The notes under the pieces were generated by a model. It saw only the letters and a program-made list of their open reading frames with translations, was not told the origin of the DNA and made no database searches. From Streptomyces violaceusniger (GTDB lineage Bacteria; Actinomycetota; Actinomycetes; Streptomycetales; Streptomycetaceae), in the NCBI GenBank assembly GCA_005405945.1, contig BJHW01000002.1, positions 930,001 through 994,000 on the forward strand: DNA of 64,000 nucleotides, given 5' to 3'. This document shows positions 53,719-64,000 of this stretch, piece by piece (within the stretch, counting starts at the first letter, position 1; the number at the start of each line of letters is the position of its first letter). A program made the translations under genes and the position numbers.

Positions 53719-53880
53719 GGCGGAATTCTAGCCGGGGCATCCAATCCGATTCGACCGCTGGGGATGTGATGTATGCGCGGATTAGCCGCGCTTTAGCGGT
53801 GGGCGAGATGCTGGATGGCCGGGTGATTCATACTCTCATGCCCATCCACCTCCCTTGCCGACCGTAGACTCCGAGCTGAA
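53719..53880. promoter_or_regulatory. Divergent promoter region between thioesterase and P450
   Basis: This 162-bp gap is visibly more AT-rich than its surroundings. TAGAAT (minus strand, 53725-53730) precedes the thioesterase ATG and TAGACT (plus strand, 53865-53870) precedes the P450 GTG. Both lie 6-10 bases from the start codon with no ribosome binding site, suggesting leaderless transcripts. I could not assign -35 boxes with confidence. Confidence 0.45.
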
Positions 53881-55149
53881 GTGAGGCGCCGTGTATCCCC
53901 GGAATCCAGGTTCGCCCACATCGACAACATCGACCTCACCGACTTGTCCTTCTGGGCACAGCCCTACGGCGACCGCGACGCCGCCTTCGCGTCGCTGCGC
54001 GGACGGCCGGAGCCCGTTCTCTTCCGCGAGCCGGTCATGCCCGGGTTCGGGCAGGGGTCCGGCTATTACGCGATGGTCCGGCACGCCGATATCGCCGAGG
54101 TGAGCCGGCGCCCGCAGGACTTCGGCTCCGTGCCCACCGCGATCAGCATCATCGACCTGCCGGAGGAGTTCAACAACTTCTTCGGATCGATGATCAATAT
54201 GGACAATCCCCAGCACGCCCGGATGCGTCGGCTGGTCTCCCGCGCGTTCGGCCGGGGAATGGCCGCCGAGTTCGAGGCGGCCTCTCACAAGGCGGCCCGG
54301 AAGATTGTCGACGACCTCATCGCGGAAGGCCCCGGCGACTTCGTCCGGAAGGTCGCGGCGATCATGCCGATCGCGGTCCTCAGTGGCATGATGGGGATTC
54401 CCGAAGACGACTACGAGTTCATTTACGACCGGTCCAATATCATCGTCGGCACCTTCGACCCCGAATATGTTCCCCGGGCCGATCAGGCCACCGCCGCCCT
54501 GCTGAAGACCTCCCATGAACTCGCCGACTACATCGCACGGCTCGCCGCCGACCGCACCCGCAACCCCACGGGCGATCTGATCACCCGGCTGGTGCAGGCG
54601 CAGATCGACGGCGAGCGGCTCAGCCCCGAAGAGCTCTCGTCCTTCTTCATCCTGCTCGTCGTCGCCGGAATGGAGACGACCCGCAACGCCATCTCGCGCG
54701 GTCTGGTGCTGCTCAGCGACCACCCGGAGCAGCGGAAGCTGCTTCTCTCCGACTTCGAGGCCCACGCGCCGGGCGCGGTCGAGGAGATTCTGCGGGTGGC
54801 GACCCCCATCAACTGGATGCGGCGCACCGTCCGGCGCGACTGCGAGGTGAACGGCCACCGCTTCACGGAGGGCGACAAGCTGCTGCTCTTCTACTGGTCG
54901 GCCAACCGGGACGAGGACGTGTTCACCGACCCCTACGCGTTCGACATCACCCGGGACCCCAATCCCCATATGACCTTCGGGTCGGTCGGACCGCACTTCT
55001 GCCTGGGTGCCCATCTCGCCCGGATGGAGGTCACGGTGCTCTTCCGCGAGCTGTTCGGCCGGCTGCCGGAGATCCGCACGGTGGGCGAGCCCCGGCGGCT
55101 GGTGGCCAGCTTCGTCGAGGCCATCAAGCATGTGGAGTGCGCCTTCTGA
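53881..55149 (+). CDS. nigD: Cytochrome P450, likely MonD/NigD-type terminal hydroxylase
   Basis: A 422-residue soluble bacterial P450, complete. The I-helix oxygen-binding motif is AGMETT (262-267), the K-helix ExxR is EEILR, and the heme-binding segment FGSVGPHFCLG places the thiolate ligand at Cys374. No membrane anchor is visible. GTG 53881 is the only plausible start, since the upstream ATG frame closes at once. Placement beside the releasing thioesterase and the KSX/ACPX operon indicates a polyether oxidation. In the nigericin model the obvious task is hydroxylation of the C30 methyl, turning a grisorixin-like precursor into nigericin, as MonD does at C26 of monensin. Function and symbol are inferred from context and family; an internal C-H oxidation cannot be excluded. 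Confidence 0.82.
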   Translation: MRRRVSPESRFAHIDNIDLTDLSFWAQPYGDRDAAFASLRGRPEPVLFREPVMPGFGQGSGYYAMVRHADIAEVSRRPQDFGSVPTAISIIDLPEEFNNFFGSMINMDNPQHARMRRLVSRAFGRGMAAEFEAASHKAARKIVDDLIAEGPGDFVRKVAAIMPIAVLSGMMGIPEDDYEFIYDRSNIIVGTFDPEYVPRADQATAALLKTSHELADYIARLAADRTRNPTGDLITRLVQAQIDGERLSPEELSSFFILLVVAGMETTRNAISRGLVLLSDHPEQRKLLLSDFEAHAPGAVEEILRVATPINWMRRTVRRDCEVNGHRFTEGDKLLLFYWSANRDEDVFTDPYAFDITRDPNPHMTFGSVGPHFCLGAHLARMEVTVLFRELFGRLPEIRTVGEPRRLVASFVEAIKHVECAF

Positions 55150-55228
55150 CGCACCTGCCCCGCATCATCGAAAACGCCGCGCGGGAGGGGCTGCCCCCCT
55201 CCCGCGCGGCGTTGAGCCCGCGGCCGGA
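55150..55228. other. Convergent intergenic region
   Basis: 79 bp between the P450 stop and the ACPX stop, largely occupied by the hairpin annotated separately. Confidence 0.8.
55173..55213. terminator. Bidirectional rho-independent-like hairpin
   Basis: An 18-bp perfect stem (AACGCCGCGCGGGAGGGG and its complement) with a five-base CTGCC loop lies between convergent genes. On the plus strand it is preceded by an A-run, so the minus-strand transcript has a short U-tract after the stem. Confidence 0.88.
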
Positions 55229-55639
55229 CTAGGCCGTGGCGCCGTCACCGGAGTTCACCGCGGTGTACGCCTCGGCCAGGTAGTGGCCGAGCTGGGCGGG
55301 GGTGGGGTACTCCAGGATGGCGACGAGCGGGATCTCCACATCGGTGAGCGTCATCAGATTGCGGGTGAGTTCGAGGGCGGTCAGCGAAGTGAGCCCGTTC
55401 TCCAGGAAGTTGCTGTCGTCGTCCACCACGGTGGGTGCCAGGATGTCGGCCAGCCGCGTCCGTACGGTCTCCCGCATGATGTCCTCGCGCTCCTGGGCCG
55501 TGGCGATGGCGAGCGCCTGGTGCAGCGCCGCCCCGTCGAGTGCGGTCTCGCTCTTCTCCGTCTGCATCGCGGATCCGTCTCCTTGAGCCTCGGTGGCGTC
55601 GCCGGGGGTGTGGTTGTTGAGCTTGGTGTGTGCGTTCAT
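55229..55639 (-). CDS. Discrete acyl carrier protein ACPX (polyether chain carrier)
   Basis: A 136-residue free-standing carrier protein with about 40 extra residues ahead of the carrier fold. The phosphopantetheine site is Ser85 in NGLTSLTALEL; the usual Asp before the Ser is Thr, unlike the GFDSL motif of every module ACP here. Stand-alone ACPX proteins in polyether clusters receive the completed chain from the last PKS module, via KSX, and hold it during epoxidation, cyclisation and release. This fits the absence of any integrated thioesterase. The gene lies 36 bp downstream of KSX, has a GGGAG ribosome binding site before ATG 55639 and ends the minus-strand operon just before a hairpin terminator. 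ATG within MQTEKSET is a less likely alternative start. Confidence 0.88.
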   Translation of the reverse strand: MNAHTKLNNHTPGDATEAQGDGSAMQTEKSETALDGAALHQALAIATAQEREDIMRETVRTRLADILAPTVVDDDSNFLENGLTSLTALELTRNLMTLTDVEIPLVAILEYPTPAQLGHYLAEAYTAVNSGDGATA

Positions 55640-55675
55640 GGGTACTCCCGCCTGGTTGGGGCCGGTCGGCGTCGG

Positions 55676-59601
<3,926 letters not shown>

Positions 59602-59605
<4 letters not shown>

Positions 59606-61032
59606 GAGCCGCCCGCACCCACTGTGCTGCGCGGGCTCAGATCCACCAGCGCCAGCTCATCGGCGGTCAGCGGCGGCTCGGTGAGCTCCGGGAGGACCCG
59701 GTCCTTCTGCATCAGCGAAAGGAAGCGGCTGGACGCCAGCTCGGACTGCGGGGCGGTCAGGCTGATGACGTCGGTCACCACATCACACACCGCCGAGGAG
59801 CGGATCGACCGGTCGGCGATCAGGTCGGAGAAGCGCTGCCGCGCCACGGCGCCGCCCGTCAGCCGTGGATCCGTCGTGTTCATCCGGCAGTTGACGTACT
59901 CCACGTCCTTGGACGCGGCCATGATCCAGGGGTCGTCCACGGTGGCGCTGATCGCCCGCTGGGTCCGGTGCGTCGTTCCCCCGGCGATCCCGGACCGCTG
60001 GAGCTCGGTGTCCAGCGCGGCGGCCGCGCGGGCCGCGGAACTCATGCCGTGGCCGTAGATCGGGTTGAACGCGGCCAGCGCGTCCCCGAGCACCAGCAGC
60101 CCCTCCGGCCAGATGTCCAGCCGCTCCGGATACAGCCGCCGGTTGGCGCCGACCCGTGAGACGGCCACCGAGGTCAGTGGCTTCGCGAGCGCGATGAGAT
60201 CGGCGACCAGCGGATGGCGCAGCGTCCGCGCGTAGGGCAGGAACTCGTCGTCGTGGGTGGGCAGTCCGGCGCCCCGGGTGCACGACAGGGTCACCATCCA
60301 GGTGCCGTCCTCCTGTGGATACACCACGCCGAACCGGCCCGGTTCGCGCAGCCGGTGGTCGGCGGCCACGTTGACGGCGGGGAATCCGGCGGCGGCGCCC
60401 GGCGGGCCCTGGTACACACGGGTGGCGTACGCGATGCCCGCGTCGACGAGGTCCTCCTCCAGCGGCGGCACATCCAGCGCCGACAGCCAGTGCCGGAGCC
60501 GGGAACCGCGCCCGGAGGCGTCGACCACCAGATCGGCCTCCAGGGTTTCGCCCACCCCGGTGTCCATGTCGCGCACCCGGACCCCGGTGACCCGTTTGGC
60601 GTCGCCGACCAGATCGAGGATCTCGCTGCGCTGGCGCACGGCGATCCGCCCGGTGGCGAGTACGCGATCGCGGACCTTCCAGTCCAGGAACGGGCGGGTG
60701 CACATCAGGGCGTACTGCCGCGGCGGAAAGCGGTGCTGCCAGCCGTGGGACGTCAAGGTCACCAGATCCTGATGGAATCCGATCCGGCGGGCGCCCGCGT
60801 CGAGCAGTTGGTCGATCATGCCCGGCAGCAGCGTGTCCACGATGCGCGCACCGCTGGACCACAGCACATGGACATGGCGTCCCTGCGGCGATCCCTTGCG
60901 GTGCCGGGGGCCGTCCGGCAGCACATCGCGCTCCACGACGGTGACGCGGTCCACATGGCGGGCCAGCACATGGGCAGCCAGCATGCCCGCCCAGCCTCCG
61001 CCCAGAACGATTCCGTGTGTGGGTTCGGTCAT
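59602..61032 (-). CDS. nigCI: FAD-dependent polyene epoxidase, MonCI/Lsd18 family
   Basis: A 476-residue flavoprotein monooxygenase. The N-terminal FAD Rossmann motif is VLGGGWAGM (9-17). The family's RKGxPQxRHxHxLWSxGARIV block is recognisable (HRKGSPQGRHVHVLW), and the second FAD motif LGDALAAFNPIYGHGM places Asp317 at the ribityl site. Length and wording agree with Lsd18 and MonCI as I recall them. Family role: sequential epoxidation of the trisubstituted and disubstituted alkenes of the linear polyene before ring closure; the assembly line here predicts exactly three such alkenes. The start was moved from a longer frame to ATG 61032, where the Rossmann fold begins normally. It lies 34 bp downstream of the epoxide hydrolase and overlaps the KSX start. 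The symbol is by homology. Confidence 0.93.
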
Positions 61033-61066
61033 GGTTTTCGCTCTCGTCCCTTCACCGCTTACGGCC

Positions 61067-61534
61067 TTACATCGGACTGGGGCTGCCCTTCGCCTGGACC
61101 ATTTTGGCGAGATTCTGGGTGACCGCCATGAAATGGGCGACACCGGTGAGTTCGGGGCCGTCGCCCACTTTCGTATCCGTGATGCCCCAGAACGCCTGTG
61201 CGTGATGGACCAGACCGTCATCACCGAGTTCGATCACGCCGATGATGCTGAAGGTGAGTTTGGCCGGCGCGTACACCGTGACCGTGGTCGGCACCGCCAC
61301 CCTGCGGCCGTCCATCGAGGTGACCGGACGGCCCGGGGTCTCGTGCACCTGGCATTCGATGGACCAGGCGATGTGTTCGCGCAGCGCGTCCTTTCCGATG
61401 AGCGGGGGCGCGCCGACCGGGTCCTCGAAGACGATGTCGTCCGAGAAGAGCTCCAATACGGCCTCGACATCACCCTCGTTCATGCGCCGCGCGTATTCCA
61501 GCGCCATCCTCTTGAGGGTCGCCTCATCGGCCAT
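61067..61534 (-). CDS. nigBII: Polyether epoxide hydrolase/cyclase, MonBII-like (SnoaL-like fold)
   Basis: 155 residues of the ketosteroid-isomerase/SnoaL-like fold. Asp38 (in FEDPVG) and Glu65 (in HETPG) occupy the positions of the Asp38/Glu65 pair that catalyses epoxide opening in Lsd19A as I recall it. The start is ATG 61534, chosen because AGGAGG lies five bases upstream; a longer upstream frame has no such site. Family role: regioselective opening of the polyepoxide to form tetrahydrofuran and tetrahydropyran rings. It is the second of two tandem paralogues, expected to act with its partner as MonBI and MonBII do. The C-terminal extension (from about residue 128) is longer than in the partner. 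BII rather than BI is assigned because the neighbouring gene matches MonBI better. Confidence 0.87.
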   Translation of the reverse strand: MADEATLKRMALEYARRMNEGDVEAVLELFSDDIVFEDPVGAPPLIGKDALREHIAWSIECQVHETPGRPVTSMDGRRVAVPTTVTVYAPAKLTFSIIGVIELGDDGLVHHAQAFWGITDTKVGDGPELTGVAHFMAVTQNLAKMVQAKGSPSPM

Positions 61535-62006
61535 GAACGCCTCCTGTGCGGTGCGGGGGTCGTGGGGGATCAGCCGGCGATGGCAATGTCCGACCTCCCC
61601 AGAACATCTGCAGTTCCTGAATGAGGCCACCGGCCCCCGCGCGCATCATCAGGACGTAGTCGCAGGTGATGCGGGAGTTCTCCGGTGCGTCCGGGGCCGT
61701 CAGCCAGCCGCGCTCGGCGAAGCCGGGCCCTTTGGGCAGATAGTCCATGGTGGCCGTCACCGGCACCAGGACATGCACCCCGTCCTGCCCCGCGACCGGC
61801 TCACCGGGAATCTCGGTGATACCCGCGGCGGCGAGTTCCTCGAAATGCGCACGAAGGGCGTCCCGCCCGGTCCTGCGCCCCGATCCGACCGGATCCTCGA
61901 ACGAGACCTCGTCCGCGTAGAGTTCGAGAAGCCCGTCGATATCCGCGGCGTTCATCCGGCGGCTGTGCTCGAGAATGAGCTTCTTCCGGCTTCGCTCATC
62001 AATCAC
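61524..62006 (-). CDS. nigBI: Polyether epoxide hydrolase/cyclase, MonBI-like, probable frame error near 3' end
   Basis: As read, 160 residues from GTG 62006. Asp38 (FEDPVG) and Glu65 (ITEIPG) match the catalytic acid pair, and DYLPKGPGFAERGWL resembles MonBI closely. After MFWGG the reading becomes a Pro/Arg-rich tail running into the next gene. Restoring one G to the run at 61597-61600 gives MFWGRSDIAIAG and a stop at 61570-61572, a 145-residue protein of MonBI size and ending. I therefore think the true gene is 61570-62006. Its start overlaps the stop of the upstream PKS (GTGA, 62003-62006), indicating translational coupling. Family role: epoxide ring opening and ether ring formation together with the adjacent paralogue. 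Confidence 0.87.
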   Translation of the reverse strand: MIDERSRKKLILEHSRRMNAADIDGLLELYADEVSFEDPVGSGRRTGRDALRAHFEELAAAGITEIPGEPVAGQDGVHVLVPVTATMDYLPKGPGFAERGWLTAPDAPENSRITCDYVLMMRAGAGGLIQELQMFWGGRTLPSPADPPRPPHRTGGVHGR

Positions 62007-64000
62007 CGTGTGCCCCCATGTGCATGCTCTCCGTCGCTTTCGCTTCGGCCCAGGTCCTGGTCGATGAACTGGAAGATCTCGTCGGCCGTGGCGTCGTGAA
62101 TACGGCCGGCCGCTCGGCCTTCCTCCGTCCCGCCGGCGTGCAGGGCACCCAGTTTCGACAGCGTGGACTGAAGGCGCTTCAGCAGTGCCTCATGCGCCGT
62201 CTCGTCCTGGGCCACGGAAAGCAGCGCGCTTTCCAGCCTGTCGATTTCGCCCAGCATCGGGGGAAGCGGATCCACGTCCTCGGGCGCCAATTCCGCGTGC
62301 AGATGGACGGCGAGCGCTGCCGGATTCGGGTGGTCGAAAATGAGTGTGGTGGCCAGCCGCAGCCCGGTCACGGCCGTCAGCCGGTTCCGCAACTCGATCG
62401 CGGTGAGCGAGTCGAAACCGAGCTCCAGGAAGCCGCGCTCGGTCTGGATCCGCCCCGGGTCGGAGTGGCCCAGCGCCGCCGCGGCATGGGTGAGGACCAG
62501 GTTGAGCAGCGTACGGCGCTGCTCCTCCACCGGCAGCGCGGCCAGATGACCGGCCCAGTCGGTGTGCGGCCGGGCCGTGGCCGCGGTGCGCCGGGCCGTA
62601 CCGCCACCGGTGAGCGCCCGCAGGGGAGCGGGCAGGGTGAGCGCCGGCTGGCCCGCCAGGGCCCGTACGTCCAGGTCGATGGCGATCAGATGGTGGTGGC
62701 CGTGGCGCACGGCGGCGTCCAGCAGCCCCAGCGCCCGCTCGCTGGACATCGCCCCGATGCCCGACCGGCTCATCCGGGCCCGGTCCGTCTCCCCCAGATG
62801 CCCGGTCATCCCGCTGGCGTCGGCCCACAGCCCCCACGCCACCGAAAGCCCCGGCAGGCCGAGGGCGCGGCGCCGGGCGGCCAGGGCGTCGCAATAGGCG
62901 TTCGCCGCGGCGTAGTTGGACTGCCCGGAGGCGCCCAGTGTGCCCGCCGTGGAGGAGAACATCACGAACAGGGACAGCGGCAGCTCCGCGGTCGCGGCGT
63001 GCAGATGGGCCGCGGCCGTGGCCTTCGGACGCCACACCCGCGCCAGCCGCTCCGGGGTCTGAGTGGTGAGGACGGCGTCGTCCAGCATCCCGGCCGCGTG
63101 GACCACACCGGTCATCGGATGCGCGGGATCGACCCCGGCCACCAGACCGGCCACCGCGTCCGGGTCGGTGACATCGGCCGCGGCGATCCGTACCCGAGCA
63201 CCCAACTCGGTGAGGCGGTCGGTGAGTTCATCGGCCCCGGCGGCCTCCGGGCCGCTCCGGCTCACCAGCAACAGATGCCTGACCCCCCAGGTGCGCACCA
63301 GGTGTTCGGCGACCAGAGCGCCCAGGGTGCCGGTGCCACCCGTGATCAGCACGGTGCCATCGGCGTCGAGTCCGGCTGTCCCCTCCTCGTCCTGGCCCTC
63401 GACGGCCGGGCCGGGCGCGGCCGTCGCGCGGACCATCCGGGGTACCAGCACCCGCCCGTCCCGCACCGCCACCTGGGGTTCGTGCGCCTCGATCGCGCGT
63501 ACCACGGCCTCCACGAGGCCCTTCCGGCCCTCATCGAGGTCGAGCAGCACAAACCGGCCCGGATTCTCCGACTGGGCGCTGCGGACCAGCCCCCATGCCC
63601 CGGCACCGGACGGATCCAGTGTGATGGCGTGGACGTCGTCGGCGTTATCGGTGGTTTTGCCGAGCTGGCCCGCCGCCACCGCGCCCCGTGTGACGACCAC
63701 CAGCCGCGTGTCGGCCAGCGCCGGGCGCCGCAGCCAGGACTGCACCAGCCCCAGCAACTCCTCGGTCGGCCCCATCCCGTCCCCGTGGCCGCCCTCGGCG
63801 GCGTGCGGATGGGCCAGGACGACGGCGGGGGCGGGCTCACCCGCTTCGACGGCCGCGATCAGCGCTCCCAGATCCGGATGGCACGCCACGGCATCGCCCG
63901 TGCCCGCCCGGACCGGCTCCGCCAGCCCCAGCTGGTCCTCGCCCAGCACCGCCCAGCCGCCGTCGCCGACCACCGAGGTGGGGGACGGTGCGGTGGCCGG
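62003..64000 (-). CDS. Modular type I PKS, partial: KR-ACP C-terminal end
   Basis: The frame runs to the window edge without a start, so this is the 3' portion of a larger gene (at least 665 residues). Visible are the KR structural half (to about 63400), the catalytic KR about 63380-62700 (TGGTGTLG, LDD B-type, QSNYAAAN) and an ACP about 62530-62300 (GFDSL). No ER lies between the KR halves; whether a DH precedes cannot be seen. The C-terminus has a docking-like helix (DEIFQFIDQDLG) followed by an unusual Ser/Glu/His/Gly tail (RSESDGEHAHGGTR). It heads the minus-strand operon and ends in a 4-bp overlap with the epoxide hydrolase start. It probably contributes a late module, closer to the carboxyl end, of the same polyether. 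Confidence 0.93.
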   Translation of the reverse strand, partial: PATAPSPTSVVGDGGWAVLGEDQLGLAEPVRAGTGDAVACHPDLGALIAAVEAGEPAPAVVLAHPHAAEGGHGDGMGPTEELLGLVQSWLRRPALADTRLVVVTRGAVAAGQLGKTTDNADDVHAITLDPSGAGAWGLVRSAQSENPGRFVLLDLDEGRKGLVEAVVRAIEAHEPQVAVRDGRVLVPRMVRATAAPGPAVEGQDEEGTAGLDADGTVLITGGTGTLGALVAEHLVRTWGVRHLLLVSRSGPEAAGADELTDRLTELGARVRIAAADVTDPDAVAGLVAGVDPAHPMTGVVHAAGMLDDAVLTTQTPERLARVWRPKATAAAHLHAATAELPLSLFVMFSSTAGTLGASGQSNYAAANAYCDALAARRRALGLPGLSVAWGLWADASGMTGHLGETDRARMSRSGIGAMSSERALGLLDAAVRHGHHHLIAIDLDVRALAGQPALTLPAPLRALTGGGTARRTAATARPHTDWAGHLAALPVEEQRRTLLNLVLTHAAAALGHSDPGRIQTERGFLELGFDSLTAIELRNRLTAVTGLRLATTLIFDHPNPAALAVHLHAELAPEDVDPLPPMLGEIDRLESALLSVAQDETAHEALLKRLQSTLSKLGALHAGGTEEGRAAGRIHDATADEIFQFIDQDLGRSESDGEHAHGGTR

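Noticed and set aside
52456..53769. Plus-strand open frame covering the thioesterase
   Set aside because: The minus-strand reading shows a complete alpha/beta-hydrolase with a catalytic triad; the plus-strand reading is low-complexity.

Overview
The window is a GC-rich actinomycete sequence, almost certainly Streptomyces. It carries most of a type I modular polyketide synthase (PKS) and the post-PKS genes of a polyether ionophore cluster. The polyether tailoring set is diagnostic: a MonCI/Lsd18-type flavin epoxidase, two MonB-type epoxide hydrolases, a discrete KSX/ACPX chain-transfer pair, a NanE/MonCII-type releasing thioesterase and a P450.

Layout. Plus strand 1-52538: six PKS genes in series (the first is cut by the window edge) carrying nine modules: M1 | M2 | M3-M4 | M5-M6 | M7-M8 | M9. 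After a perfect 36-bp palindrome the thioesterase reads leftward (52852-53718). A short divergent promoter region follows, then the P450 reads rightward (53881-55149). A hairpin terminator separates the P450 from a minus-strand operon. In transcription order that operon is: a partial PKS (KR-ACP end, running off the window at 64000), two epoxide hydrolases, the epoxidase, KSX and ACPX. Its genes are joined by stop/start overlaps or gaps under 40 bp.

Product. Reading extender choice and reduction state from the motifs gives: M1 methylmalonyl/keto, M2 methylmalonyl/full reduction, M3 malonyl/alkene, M4 methylmalonyl/full, M5 methylmalonyl/alkene, M6 malonyl/full, M7 methylmalonyl/alkene, M8 methylmalonyl/full, M9 methylmalonyl/keto (KR degenerate). 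Placed from an acetate starter this reproduces C30 to C11 of nigericin position by position, including the C28, C26, C22, C20, C16, C14 and C12 methyls, three alkenes for epoxidation, and ketones at C29 and C13. Monensin would need an ethyl at the M5 position and no methyl at M9. The best reading is therefore a nigericin (or grisorixin/nigericin family) cluster; the P450 would supply the terminal hydroxyl. The modules for C10-C1 lie outside the window, apart perhaps from the partial minus-strand PKS. The pathway class is known, so I do not claim a new system.

Sequence quality. Thirteen reading-frame breaks occur in otherwise intact genes. Every one is a loss of one base in or beside a short G or C run, so they look like homopolymer undercalls rather than pseudogenes. 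CDS spans below bridge them. Other notable structure: near-identical DNA tracts shared between modules (one AT tract in three copies with unusual codon use), reused docking domains, and vestigial AT and KR domains on KSX.
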